A DNA stretch of 64,000 nucleotides from Listeria grandensis FSL F6-0971 (lineage in GTDB: Bacteria; Bacillota; Bacilli; Lactobacillales; Listeriaceae): NCBI RefSeq assembly GCF_000525835.1, contig NZ_AODD01000013.1, forward strand, positions 1 to 64,000. Reading direction: 5' to 3'. This document shows positions 19,574-29,622 of the stretch, in pieces (positions within the stretch are counted from its first letter, which is position 1; every line of letters begins with the position of its first letter). The notes below the pieces were generated by a model, which saw nothing but the letters and a program-made list of their open reading frames with translations, was not told the origin of the DNA and did no database searches. A program made the translations under genes and the position numbers.

Positions 19574-22500
19574 CGTGACTGCTTGGCGAGAAATTTCAAG
19601 TCCTGCCGCGTCGAATCCGACGACTTCTACTAATTGTGTTTTGGAAGTAACTTTATCCTTTGCATAAACTGTGAAAGTATTACCTGTAAGCGCTGCTTGA
19701 CGTGCAAAAGCTCCATCGACAAATAGTTGTACTTTTTTCACGTCAGAACCGAATGATCCTGTCACGCTATCTGTACCAAATGTGTAATCATTTGGCGTTA
19801 CTTTCTTAGCTGCTGGGTCAAGACTGACAACGGAAACAGTAATGCGATTACGCTCTATATTATTTACGTCGTATGCTACAATTTCAACCATGTCAGAGGC
19901 TGAACTGATTTTGTCTTGTGCGTAGATTTGGTATGCGCCACCAGTTACTGTTGTAGAACGAGCATCCTTGCCATTTACGACTAGTTTAATTCTTGTAATT
20001 GCCATATCGGAATCACCTTTGACATATTCATCTGTTACTGTGTTATATACGTCTGCGTTGATGTTGTATGTTTGTGGTGCTTCATTTTTCACAGATACTG
20101 TCACGCGATTACGTTCGAAGCCTTGTGCGTCGTAACCAACCAGTTCTACTTTTTGAGTCGTGGAAGTGATGACATCTTTTGCGTAAATCGCGTACGTACC
20201 GCCAGATGTTGTTGTTTGACGCTTCACTTCACCGGCTACTTCTAATTTCACGCGAGTGATTCCTGTTCCGTGTGTTCCCGAAACATCTTGATCTGCCGCC
20301 ATATTATATTCATTCGCTGTAAGTGTGTACGCAACACGATTGTCTTCTTTTACTGTTCCTGTTGCTTTCGTTCCGATGCTACCGTTCGCGTCTACCGCTG
20401 CAATTTGGAATGTATTCCCAACGGCTGTTAATGAGGCTTGATCCCCTGTGTAAATCGAATATGCGCCGGCTGTTACTGGTGCGTAGCGAACAAATTTATC
20501 ATTAACATAAAGCGCTACACGTGTTGCATTGGCTGGTGCTGTTCCTTTTGCATAAACGTCCGTTGGATAGTAAGCCAAGATAGTTGGTGCGGCTAGAACG
20601 GTTTGAACCGTTGCCGTTGCTTTAGGGCCTTCCGTACCTGCACCATCGATTGCTGCAATTTGGAATGCCTTACCTGCCGTTCGTAGCGCTGTTTGGTCGC
20701 CTGTGTAAATCAAGAATGTTCCATCTGGATTGACAGCTGCTGTACGAACGAGTTTGCCATCAATGTATAATGCCACTTTTTCTGCGCCGCCCGTTGCTGT
20801 TCCTTTTGCATATACATCAGATACGACATATTTATTGATAAGTGGTGCCGCCAGTTTAGATTTAACAGTTGCTGTTGTTTTCGCGCTCACTTTGTTATCT
20901 GCACTTGTCCCTTGAATTTGGAACTTGTTGCCCGCTGAGGCTAGCGACGCTTGATCGCCTGTGTAAATCGAATACGTGCCGTCTGCTGCAACTGCTGCCG
21001 TACGAATTGCTTTGTCATTTACAAATAGCGTAACCTTCGTAGACCCGACTGCTGTTCCTTTTGCGTAAACATCACCTACATAAAAATCTTTCACGCTTGG
21101 TGCTGCAATGTTAGCTTTTACTGTGGAACTTGCTTTTGTTCCTACTGTACCGTTCGCGTCCACCGCCGCTACTTGGAAAACAGTTCCGATAATTTGCATT
21201 TTCGCATGATCTGCCGCGTAGATTTGGTATCCGCCGTTTGCGTCAATAGCGCCGTAACGAACTAGTCTGTCCCCGACGTATAGCGCGATTCTGCTGGCAC
21301 CTGCTGGAGCTCTACCAACAACAAATCCGTCTGCTACTGTATATTCATTGATTGTCGGTGCATCTAGAATGCTTGAGCCCACAGTAACTTCTGTCGCTGC
21401 ACTCGTATTATTCGCTGCATCTGTTAGTGTGACACTGATTTTTGAACCTACTGCTTGGGCTGGAATGGTAATTGAAAATTTACCATCCATTCCAACTACT
21501 GCTTCGGCTTTTGAACCGTTTGGAAGTGTCGCCGTTGCTGTTGCGCCTACTTCACCTGTTCCTTTCACAGTGGTATCTGTATTTAAGACTGGTGACACAA
21601 CTGGTGCCTCTGGTGCTGTTACGTCCTGTACTGTTTTCGTAACGATCTGGCTTGATGCACCGCCTTTTGTTGCTTGTAATTCTACCGTTGCGCCAGCTTT
21701 CAACGTTTTATCTAGACTTACGAGAATTTTTCCAGTTCCGTCAGCTTGGCCTTCGTATTTCACGGTTGTACCGTCTGTCGTTACCTTGATGATGAAATCT
21801 GCGTTTGGTACCGTCGTTCCTGTAATAGATGTTGATTTGTCTGTGATATCATTTAATGTTGCGGCGATGACGTTGGCTGCCACAGTTACTTTTGTTGGCT
21901 CGCTCTCGTTACCCGCTGCATCTGTCAACGTTACTTCGAGCACTGCTCCAACTGCTTGGGCTGGAATCGCTACGGAAAACTTCCCGTCTTGACCGACACG
22001 TGCATCGGCTTCACTGCCATTCGGCAATTTGACCGTTGCTGTCGCGCCGATTTCACCAGTTCCAGTAACTACTATGTCTGTGTTTAATACCGGCGATACA
22101 AAAGGAGCATCTGGAGGTGTCACATCTTTGACTGTTTTCGAAATGACATTGCTTGATGCGCCGTCTTTCGTTGTTTGCAACTCAACTGTTGCACCTGCTT
22201 CTGGGGACTTATCAAGGTTTACTAGAATTTTTCCAGTGGAATCCGCAGAGCCTGTATATCTTACTGGAACACCATCTGTGGTAATTTTCAATGTAAAATC
22301 TGCGTTTGGTACGGTTGTTCCTGTGATAGATTTCGATTGATCTGTGATGTCATTTAATGTGGCTGGAATCGTGCTTGCAATTACTTTTGTCGTTGCTGTC
22401 GGACTCACATTGCCACCTGTATCCGAAAGCCATACACTGATTGTCGCGCCAATTTCTTGTTTTGGAATAGCAACAGAATAATTCCCGTTATCATCTACCG

Positions 22501-23920
22501 TTCCTGTGTATACCGAGCCATTTGGTAGTTTCACATTGACTTTTTTGCCTGATTCACCCGTTCCTTTGACAACCGTATCCATGTTCGTTACCGTGTCTAC
22601 TTTCGGAGCTGCAATCACTGTCGCGTCAGACGAGAAAGTAAGCGTCCCCGCTGCCGTGAATGGGATGTTACGCACGCTGTTGTCATTGGTCGTTGTAATG
22701 TTGACTGCACCTGTTCCTGTTGCTACACCAGAAGCTACGAGCGCATCTTTATCCACCGCATGATTCGCTGTAAACATTGGTACCCCTGCACCAGTCGAAT
22801 TATTCCATGCTTTAACATTTTGAGCAGAGAATCCGAACGCACCACTATACTTCAAAAGTGATCCGATATTACCTTGAAATGTCACTTCATCTGGGTCGTT
22901 CAAGCTGATGGAACTGTTGCTAGATCCACTAACCACTGGGCCTGTTTCATTATTTAATTTGACCTTTGCACCTTTGTTAACAACCATCGTTCCAGGATTG
23001 GAACCGCTTTTTAAATTGATAAGCTCTTTCGATTTCGTCGAATGACGCGTCATAGTCGTTTCGGAACCTTCACCAAAAGTCATATTTTTCGCGCCCATAC
23101 TTGATGTACGGAACAAATCTTTATTCGTCACAACGTCAAATTTCGCATTTTTCCCGACAGTCAGGCTAAACGGCTTAGTCGCCGAATTGTCTAAGTAAAA
23201 CATATCCGTATTACGTACCAATACGGAAACTTCCGCATCATCTTCAATATTTAAGAAAGTCGGTACATAGTTGGCGTAACCAAACCAGAAAGTACTATCC
23301 GATGTCCCACCATGATCGATAACTAGCTTGCCACTCACGTTGACACCAGTTGCTTCCGAAAATTCTTGTGCTTTATCGCCAGTGGAGAATACTTTTGTAA
23401 TCGTGACATGATTATCACCACTGAAATTTGCGTAGCCACCAACGTTATGAATAATTTGTGGCCCTGTATAAGTTACGTCTTGGTAGTTCAGCGTAATGCC
23501 ACGTAAACTATCACTTGTGTTCACCGGCCCATAATAGTTTTTACCGACGATATTCATGTTTTTCATTGTTACCGTCTTCGTGGCTGCATTGCCGATATAG
23601 ATCGTTCCCGCTGCTGCACCTGCCGTGTTTTCCGTCAATGTATAGCCCTGCCCATCAATCGTGAGCGACGTAATATTTTTACTAACCGTTGTACCCTTTT
23701 CCAAAGTAATATTGTTGCCAAGAGCGATAGAAACATCCCCGCTACCCGTGGTTAATACATTCTGTAATTGCGCAAATGTAGTTACGACTGTCGTATTTGT
23801 TGCTGCCGCTTGTTTTATTGGTGTTATATTTTCTGCCGCCTGAACGCCAACTGCACCCGCAAATTGCGAACCTGCAACAGTCACCGCTAACATACCTGCT
23901 AAAACTTTTTTGTTCTTCAT
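19565..23920 (-). CDS. Large secreted beta-helix/Ig-repeat surface protein
   Basis: 1451 residues, AAAGGAGAG before the ATG. Signal peptide MKNKKVLAGMLAVTVAGSQF with a likely cut after VQA. Residues about 50-430 form a beta-helix-like domain (repeated FSGDNHVTI, LVIDHGG, FDVVTNKDLF strands). Then follow five Ig-like repeats of about 80 residues (GTGExGxxxxVxLPNGS, GTTVPNADF). Four modules with YAKGTA...IYTGDQ come next, then three Listeria-type modules (IYAKDxIxS, VEIVAYDxNxxERNR). There is no LPxTG, WxL tail or C-terminal membrane helix, so retention on the wall, if any, must use the repeats. Same design as the protein at 1-4181. A paralogous Crp-like regulator lies 91 bp upstream. Probable adhesin or matrix protein. 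Confidence 0.85.
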   Translation of the reverse strand: MKNKKVLAGMLAVTVAGSQFAGAVGVQAAENITPIKQAAATNTTVVTTFAQLQNVLTTGSGDVSIALGNNITLEKGTTVSKNITSLTIDGQGYTLTENTAGAAAGTIYIGNAATKTVTMKNMNIVGKNYYGPVNTSDSLRGITLNYQDVTYTGPQIIHNVGGYANFSGDNHVTITKVFSTGDKAQEFSEATGVNVSGKLVIDHGGTSDSTFWFGYANYVPTFLNIEDDAEVSVLVRNTDMFYLDNSATKPFSLTVGKNAKFDVVTNKDLFRTSSMGAKNMTFGEGSETTMTRHSTKSKELINLKSGSNPGTMVVNKGAKVKLNNETGPVVSGSSNSSISLNDPDEVTFQGNIGSLLKYSGAFGFSAQNVKAWNNSTGAGVPMFTANHAVDKDALVASGVATGTGAVNITTTNDNSVRNIPFTAAGTLTFSSDATVIAAPKVDTVTNMDTVVKGTGESGKKVNVKLPNGSVYTGTVDDNGNYSVAIPKQEIGATISVWLSDTGGNVSPTATTKVIASTIPATLNDITDQSKSITGTTVPNADFTLKITTDGVPVRYTGSADSTGKILVNLDKSPEAGATVELQTTKDGASSNVISKTVKDVTPPDAPFVSPVLNTDIVVTGTGEIGATATVKLPNGSEADARVGQDGKFSVAIPAQAVGAVLEVTLTDAAGNESEPTKVTVAANVIAATLNDITDKSTSITGTTVPNADFIIKVTTDGTTVKYEGQADGTGKILVSLDKTLKAGATVELQATKGGASSQIVTKTVQDVTAPEAPVVSPVLNTDTTVKGTGEVGATATATLPNGSKAEAVVGMDGKFSITIPAQAVGSKISVTLTDAANNTSAATEVTVGSSILDAPTINEYTVADGFVVGRAPAGASRIALYVGDRLVRYGAIDANGGYQIYAADHAKMQIIGTVFQVAAVDANGTVGTKASSTVKANIAAPSVKDFYVGDVYAKGTAVGSTKVTLFVNDKAIRTAAVAADGTYSIYTGDQASLASAGNKFQIQGTSADNKVSAKTTATVKSKLAAPLINKYVVSDVYAKGTATGGAEKVALYIDGKLVRTAAVNPDGTFLIYTGDQTALRTAGKAFQIAAIDGAGTEGPKATATVQTVLAAPTILAYYPTDVYAKGTAPANATRVALYVNDKFVRYAPVTAGAYSIYTGDQASLTAVGNTFQIAAVDANGSIGTKATGTVKEDNRVAYTLTANEYNMAADQDVSGTHGTGITRVKLEVAGEVKRQTTTSGGTYAIYAKDVITSTTQKVELVGYDAQGFERNRVTVSVKNEAPQTYNINADVYNTVTDEYVKGDSDMAITRIKLVVNGKDARSTTVTGGAYQIYAQDKISSASDMVEIVAYDVNNIERNRITVSVVSLDPAAKKVTPNDYTFGTDSVTGSFGSDVKKVQLFVDGAFARQAALTGNTFTVYAKDKVTSKTQLVEVVGFDAAGLEISRQAVTIK

Positions 23921-24011
23921 AAAAATTTAAACTCTCCTTTTATTTACATTTTTGTGTTATCCTGTGATTTGTATTACTTTTTCGCGGTTACACGCTCACC
24001 CCCTTCAAAAA

Positions 24012-24695
24012 TTAGCGATACAGCTCACCTTTCTTTCTGTTTATGATAAGAATCTGCCGCAAGCTTTTTTCTAAAATCCCGTCAACCTCCAACTGCTTAC
24101 AAAGGATAGACATCGTTCCAGGATTAAGATTTAAATGATTTGCAATTATCTTTTTAGTGAAAACTTTCGGCAATTTTATTTCGTATGAACTAACTTCTCC
24201 GTACCTCTTTCCCAACTTTATAAGGCTTGCTAGAAGCCTCTCTTTCGTATCCTCCAAATGCATCGCGTCCTTATGCAGCAAATCCATATTTGCCACTTTC
24301 ATATTGTTATACAAGAAAAACACCCCTTCTTGCGTAAACATCAACTTGGCCATCACTTGTTCCTTAGAAAACTTCCACGCCTCTACTTCCATTAAAGCAG
24401 ACACCGTAACGAATGATCGCTCATTACTCAAAATATCATCCATCCCAATGACTTCTTGGTGCCCATAGAAATTCGTGACATGTCCATTTTTCCAAGCCCC
24501 GCATATTCCTGATGCTATGACGTAGATATAGTCATGTACGTCATTCTCATTGAAAATTACTTCTCCTTTTTCTAATGTGATTTTTTTCGAATCAATGACA
24601 TAAATATCATCATCGAGTAACAAATCCAATAACTTATTACTGCTGAAGGTTTTGTCGATTACATCTTTATCATACAACTCAATGTAAGACAACAT
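24012..24695 (-). CDS. Crp/Fnr-family (PrfA-like) transcriptional regulator
   Basis: 227 residues, AAGGAG 9 nt before the ATG. cNMP-like barrel (HDYIYVIASGICGAWKNGHV, about 55-75) and C-terminal HTH (FTKKIIANHLNLNPGTMSIL, about 175-195). Clear paralogue of the regulator at 4468-5142 along its whole length (shared FSKEQVMAKLMxxQEG and LEDTKERL). Like that gene, it stands directly upstream of a giant beta-helix/Ig-repeat gene in the same direction. A dyad, CAAAGTTTA (24714-24722) and TAAACTTTG (24743-24751), lies just upstream of its start and could be an autoregulatory site. Confidence 0.86.
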   Translation of the reverse strand: MLSYIELYDKDVIDKTFSSNKLLDLLLDDDIYVIDSKKITLEKGEVIFNENDVHDYIYVIASGICGAWKNGHVTNFYGHQEVIGMDDILSNERSFVTVSALMEVEAWKFSKEQVMAKLMFTQEGVFFLYNNMKVANMDLLHKDAMHLEDTKERLLASLIKLGKRYGEVSSYEIKLPKVFTKKIIANHLNLNPGTMSILCKQLEVDGILEKSLRQILIINRKKGELYR

Positions 24696-24713
24696 GGCTC
24701 ATCTCCTTGCTTT

Positions 24714-24751
24714 CAAAGTTTATATTTCTATATACTATGACTTAAACTTTG
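24714..24751. promoter_or_regulatory. 9-bp inverted repeat upstream of Crp-like gene
   Basis: CAAAGTTTA at 24714-24722 and TAAACTTTG at 24743-24751, perfect arms with a 20-base AT-rich spacer, 19 nt upstream of the regulator's ATG. Candidate operator or leader hairpin. The remainder of 24752-25069 shows no gene or other signal that I can support. Confidence 0.4.
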
Positions 24752-25069
24752 TATGCAGATGACAGGTATTGGTATTCTATGTATAATCTACTACTCTGTT
24801 GCCTGTCACATATTTATATTACCACGGTAAAAAATATTACATCTGTGGATTTTCACAGGAATTCGTATTAAAATCCAAACGATGTGTGAACTACTCCATA
24901 TTCTAGCTTATTTTTTCACTAAAATTATCTTCCATCCGATATATCACGCCTCCATCTCGCTTTTTTTACTGTCCCTTCAATATGTGGTATGAATGTTATA
25001 CAAGCCATTTTATCACCGTTCCTATGCTTTATATAGTGAACAAATTGGCTACTATCAGCTCTATAGAAA

Positions 25070-25125
25070 CAAAAAAAATACTCCCATACACCACAAGAGC
25101 TAGCTTGTCGTGCATGAGAGCGTAT
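25070..25125 (-). terminator. Terminator of the cyd operon
   Basis: On the minus strand, a long stem (arms 25079-25097 and 25104-25124, loop AGCTAG) is followed by eight U's (25071-25078 on plus). Placed just after the last cyd gene, it is a strong intrinsic terminator. Confidence 0.85.
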
Positions 25126-25131
25126 TTTATA

Positions 25132-26874
25132 TTACTTTATAATAGGGCGATCCAATTCATACAAATGACGATAACGTTCTTCCTTCACCAGCAATTCCTG
25201 ATGCGTTCCGTCCATAATCACATCACCATTCTCCAAGAATAACACTCGATCCATTTTCTCCACACCAACAAGATGATGCGTCACCCAAACGAGCGACTTC
25301 TCTTGCAGTGTCTCAAAAATCGTGCCAAGCAATTCCTTCTCGGTAATCGGATCAAGTCCCACTGTCGGCTCATCCAATACAACGATTGGCGTATCCTGCA
25401 GCAAAATCCGAGCCAGCGCAATCCGTTGACGCTCGCCACCTGAAAAGCGTGCACCCATCTCCGTCATCTGCGTACGATATCCATCCGGCATGCTCATAAT
25501 AAAGTCATGTAACTTCACTTGTTTCGCGACCTCAGCCACTTCCTCATCCGTTGCATCCTGATTGCCCATCCGAATATTATTCAGCACCGTCGTATTAAAC
25601 AAATGCGCCTTCTGATTCAGCATTGAAATCACCTCCGCGATTTGCGGTCGCAACTTCGCAACACTTTCACCATTCAACGTCACAGAACCAGATGTTGGCA
25701 TCAAAGCGCCCTGCACCAATTTCAAAAACGTCGATTTCCCAGTGCCACTTCGTCCCAAAATCGCAACCTTCTCGCCCTGCTTCAACTCGAAATCCAAATC
25801 ACGCAAAACCGGCGCCTTTGCTTCCGGATAACCAAATGTCAGTTTTTCCGTACGTAAAATTACGTTTTCCGTATCGATCGCCACTTTTGGGAGCGCACCT
25901 TCCTCTTCCCAAGTGAGGAGTTCCGCGTCTTCCATCTGCTCCAAGCGCGCAATCGAATCCTTGTAAAGCGAACCATCACTGACCGCGTTACTCACCGGAA
26001 TAAAGCTCTCCGACAACGCCAAAATCGCGAGCACAAACGCTGCAATAAAGGTCGGTTCAAAAACACCATCCACGACTTGCTGATTCGTCCAATACACCAT
26101 CGAAAGCACCATAACCCCAATAATCAATTGCCCGACAAAATCCCGCAATGTCGCAAAGCGCGCCTGTTTTGTCTCCATCGCCAGCAACACTTTTTCATCC
26201 GCTTCATAATCCGCGATAAAGTCCTTTTCACGACCACTAAACATCCAGTCGCTAATTCCAAACACCGCATCCGTGAACTTCTGATACAATTTGTTCCGCT
26301 CCTGTTTCATGTATGCATTTTTTCCACGCGCGTAAAGCAACGAAACCCAAGGCATCACGAGCACTAGCAAGGCAATATACGCGAAAAATAAAATTGCAAA
26401 CGGTATCGAAAAGAAGCCCAGTCCAATCACAATACCGCCGTACAAAACCATCGCCACAATATTCGGCAACAACGTCGTCAAATAGTAATTTTGCAAATGC
26501 TCAATATCATCCGAAAGAAGCCCCAAAATATCCCCGGTCCGATAACGCGAACGCATCAACAACGCCTGCGGTTCAATGATTCGGTACAAACGCACACGCA
26601 TCGATGCCAAAATCCGCAAAACGAGCGAATGACTTGCGAGCCGCTCAATGTACCGCGACACCGCACGCATAATTCCGAATGCCCGAACCCCAACGATCGG
26701 CACATAAATCAGCAAAATCGTCTCCGGAATCGTCGCTGCCGTCGAAATCAAATATCCCGACGTAAACATCAGCGCCCCCGTCGAGAATACCGTCAGCAAA
26801 CCAAGCAAAATAACCCAGAGGAAAAGCATCCGATTTTGTTTAATATAAGGCCCAATCCAGCTACTTTGTCTCAT
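25132..26874 (-). CDS. cydC: Thiol reductant ABC exporter, CydC-type subunit
   Basis: 580 residues. N-terminal six-helix exporter domain (about 20-310), then an ATPase domain: Walker A GRSGTGKST (about 375), signature SGGERQR, Walker B PIVVLDEPT, H-loop THH. Half of the heterodimeric exporter needed to assemble cytochrome bd (glutathione/cysteine export, haem handling). ATGA overlap with the preceding half-transporter gene. The C/D naming of the two halves follows usual Firmicute order and could be swapped in other annotations. Confidence 0.92.
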   Translation of the reverse strand: MRQSSWIGPYIKQNRMLFLWVILLGLLTVFSTGALMFTSGYLISTAATIPETILLIYVPIVGVRAFGIMRAVSRYIERLASHSLVLRILASMRVRLYRIIEPQALLMRSRYRTGDILGLLSDDIEHLQNYYLTTLLPNIVAMVLYGGIVIGLGFFSIPFAILFFAYIALLVLVMPWVSLLYARGKNAYMKQERNKLYQKFTDAVFGISDWMFSGREKDFIADYEADEKVLLAMETKQARFATLRDFVGQLIIGVMVLSMVYWTNQQVVDGVFEPTFIAAFVLAILALSESFIPVSNAVSDGSLYKDSIARLEQMEDAELLTWEEEGALPKVAIDTENVILRTEKLTFGYPEAKAPVLRDLDFELKQGEKVAILGRSGTGKSTFLKLVQGALMPTSGSVTLNGESVAKLRPQIAEVISMLNQKAHLFNTTVLNNIRMGNQDATDEEVAEVAKQVKLHDFIMSMPDGYRTQMTEMGARFSGGERQRIALARILLQDTPIVVLDEPTVGLDPITEKELLGTIFETLQEKSLVWVTHHLVGVEKMDRVLFLENGDVIMDGTHQELLVKEERYRHLYELDRPIIK

Positions 26875-28589
26875 CAGATCTCCTCCAATTGGGCTTTGAT
26901 TAATTTCGCATAAAAGCCATTTTTCGCGAGCAATTCCTCGTGTGTGCCAACTTCCACAATCGCGCCATGATCCAGCACAATAATCCGGTCCATTTCAAGC
27001 ATCCAATGCAAACGATGCGTCGCAAAAAAGACAAGCCGATCCGTGAACAAATCAAGCATCGGCTGCTTCAACTCATACTCCGTTTCAATATCCAAATGCG
27101 CCGTCGGTTCATCCATCAACACAATTCGGCGATCACTTAAGAATGCCCGCGCAATCGCGATCCGCTGCTCCTGACCACCACTCAGCACGCGTCCAGCCTC
27201 ACCTACAAGCGTATCATAACCAGCATCAAGCTCCGCCACTAACTCACGCAAGCCCGCCGCATCAGCCGCCCGTTCCACTTCTCTATCATCACTATCCGGC
27301 GCATAAAAACGAATATTCTCGCGCACCGTCTCGTGGAACAAATAAGGATGTTGCGGAATATACGTCACCTGACTCTGCCAAGCCGCATCACGCAACTGCA
27401 CACGTTCGGCGTCATTCCAAAGAAATCCCCCGTCCGTCGGTTCCAAAAAGCCACTGAGCACATCGATCATCGTCGACTTCCCAGCACCCGTAGCACCGAT
27501 AATCCCAATTTTCTCAAAACCGCTCACCGTAAAATTAGCCGCATCAAGCGACGTCGGCGAATCCGGCTGGTGTTGCACCGTCACATTTTGCAAAGTAAAC
27601 GACGTATTCGCGTCATAATCCAACGCTTGATCCGCCACAATCTCCGTCACGTCCTTATCAATAATCTCCTGAATCACGCGTCCAGCCTCTTGCCCAGCAA
27701 GCGTCGCATGATAATCTGAGCCAACTTCTCGAACCGGCAAAAAGTACTCCGGCGCCAAAATCAGAATCGCTAAAGCCGGCTGCAAAATCATCGTCGACTC
27801 AATCAAGCCTAAGCCCAGAAACACCGCCACCGTCGCGACCGAAAGCATCGTAAAGAAGTCTAGCGCAAACGAAGACAAGAACGCCATCCGCAAAGTCCCC
27901 ATCGTCGCTTTCCGGTAATCCTCACTCACCTTCGCAATATTCCCCTCGTGCGCGCGACTAATCCCCAGATACTTCAACGTCTCAAGTCCCTTAAGCGAAT
28001 CCACGAAATGGTTCGACAACACCCGATGCGTCTCAAACTGGCGATCCGCCTGAGCCTTCGTTGCCAGCCCAATCATAATCAAAAACAGAATCAAGATCGG
28101 CAACGTCAAAATCAGAATCGTGCCCGACGTCGTATCTTCTATAAATACGTAGATTAAAATCATCGCCGGAATAATCGACATGTTCATCAATTTCGGCAAA
28201 AACAGCTCCAAATAACGACGGAAATCAGCGACACCTTCCATGACCATCGTCACGACTTTCCCTGTCCCCTCCGCACTCGTAAAACGCGGCCCAAGTAGAA
28301 ACAGTTTCGAAAGCAACGCCTCACGCATTGCCGTCCCCGTTTTTGCAGCATAATCATAGACAATTTTGCGTTTCCATACATTCAAAAAATGCCGTACGAG
28401 ATAAGCCCCCGCAAAGAGGCCTAAATCGAACAGCGCATCTCCCCACGGATCACCGTGAAAGAGCGTCGTAATCGCAGTTGCTAAGTATTTTGCCATCGCA
28501 ATGATAGCCGCGCCCTGAATTATAGTCAGGACGGCTAACATCGCAAGGATCGGTTTGATACCTTGGTATTTCAATAAATCTCTACCCAT
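26874..28589 (-). CDS. cydD: Thiol reductant ABC exporter, CydD-type subunit
   Basis: 571 residues. Transmembrane exporter domain, then Walker A GATGAGKST (about 360), signature SGGQEQR, Walker B IVLMDEPT, H-loop ATHR. The start ATG shares one base with the cydB stop (TAATG), so translation is coupled. Partner of the following gene in the exporter required for cytochrome bd maturation. Confidence 0.92.
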   Translation of the reverse strand: MGRDLLKYQGIKPILAMLAVLTIIQGAAIIAMAKYLATAITTLFHGDPWGDALFDLGLFAGAYLVRHFLNVWKRKIVYDYAAKTGTAMREALLSKLFLLGPRFTSAEGTGKVVTMVMEGVADFRRYLELFLPKLMNMSIIPAMILIYVFIEDTTSGTILILTLPILILFLIMIGLATKAQADRQFETHRVLSNHFVDSLKGLETLKYLGISRAHEGNIAKVSEDYRKATMGTLRMAFLSSFALDFFTMLSVATVAVFLGLGLIESTMILQPALAILILAPEYFLPVREVGSDYHATLAGQEAGRVIQEIIDKDVTEIVADQALDYDANTSFTLQNVTVQHQPDSPTSLDAANFTVSGFEKIGIIGATGAGKSTMIDVLSGFLEPTDGGFLWNDAERVQLRDAAWQSQVTYIPQHPYLFHETVRENIRFYAPDSDDREVERAADAAGLRELVAELDAGYDTLVGEAGRVLSGGQEQRIAIARAFLSDRRIVLMDEPTAHLDIETEYELKQPMLDLFTDRLVFFATHRLHWMLEMDRIIVLDHGAIVEVGTHEELLAKNGFYAKLIKAQLEEI

Positions 28590-29602
28590 TAGTACGTCAT
28601 TTTCTCCTTACTGGATACACGCTTGCGGAACACATAATAGCTCCAGATTTGATAACCTAGTACAAACGGCAAAAGCGTCAGAGCCACGATTGTCATTACT
28701 TTTAGCGAATAATCGCCAGATGCTGCATTATGAATCGTTAAATCATACAACGAGCTTGTCGAACTAATCATCACACGCGGGAATAATCCTGCGAAAATCG
28801 AACCGATCGTCCCAACAATTCCTAGTCCACTAAACGCAAACGCCCAACCTTCGCGCCCCTTCCAAAGAGAAAGCGCAGAGATCACGTAAAACACGACTGT
28901 CGCTCCAATCATAATCGGTAACAGAATCGGACGAACTTGGAAAATATCTGTATAGAAGAACGCCATAACAACAAAAATCGCAAGGACAGGAACCGTTACA
29001 AACCACATCCGTTTTGCAATCCGAGTCGCACGTTCACGAATTTCGTCATGCGTACGAAGCGTAATGAACAGCAAACCGTGGAAGTAACAAATCAGCGTTA
29101 CCGTCACACCGCCCATAAGCGAGAATGGCGTAATGTAATCGAAGAACCCTGCATTCATATTCATTTCACTATTAATCGGCATCCCCGCAACAAGTGAGGA
29201 GAACAAGACGCCAAGCAAGAACGGCGGCAAAATACTACCGATAAAAATAACCCAATCCCACGTCTTCACCCAAGCCTTCGTATCATGTTTCCCGCGGAAT
29301 TCAAACGAAACCCCACGACCAATGAGCGCCAGCAAGAAGAATACAAGTGGAATATAATAACCACTAAACATTGTCGCATACCAGTTCGGAAACGCCGCAA
29401 AAATCGCGCCCCCAGCCGTCAGCAACCAAACCTCATTCGCGTCCCAGAATGGCCCAATCGTATTGATTAAAACACGACGTTCCAAATCATTCCGAGCCAC
29501 AAAGCGCGTCGACATCCCAACCCCGAAATCAAAACCTTCCAGGAAGAAAAAGCCGATGAAAAGTACAGCAACTAAAAGGAACCACAGTTCGTTTAATTCC
29601 AT
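28589..29602 (-). CDS. cydB: Cytochrome bd ubiquinol oxidase subunit II
   Basis: 337 residues, polytopic. The N-terminal FFLEGFDFGVGM is the CydB signature, followed by FWDANEVWLLTAGGA. Partner of CydA in the low-oxygen terminal oxidase. Preceded by AAGGGGGCGAATTAAG. With the cydA frame corrected, the two genes would be separated by a single base. Confidence 0.94.
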   Translation of the reverse strand: MELNELWFLLVAVLFIGFFFLEGFDFGVGMSTRFVARNDLERRVLINTIGPFWDANEVWLLTAGGAIFAAFPNWYATMFSGYYIPLVFFLLALIGRGVSFEFRGKHDTKAWVKTWDWVIFIGSILPPFLLGVLFSSLVAGMPINSEMNMNAGFFDYITPFSLMGGVTVTLICYFHGLLFITLRTHDEIRERATRIAKRMWFVTVPVLAIFVVMAFFYTDIFQVRPILLPIMIGATVVFYVISALSLWKGREGWAFAFSGLGIVGTIGSIFAGLFPRVMISSTSSLYDLTIHNAASGDYSLKVMTIVALTLLPFVLGYQIWSYYVFRKRVSSKEKMTY

Positions 29603-29622
29603 CTTAATTCGCCCCCTTTAAA

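Noticed and set aside
19565-23920. LPxTG or WxL anchoring of the 1451-residue protein
   Set aside because: The C terminus ends in an Ig-like module with no sorting motif, hydrophobic helix or charged tail.
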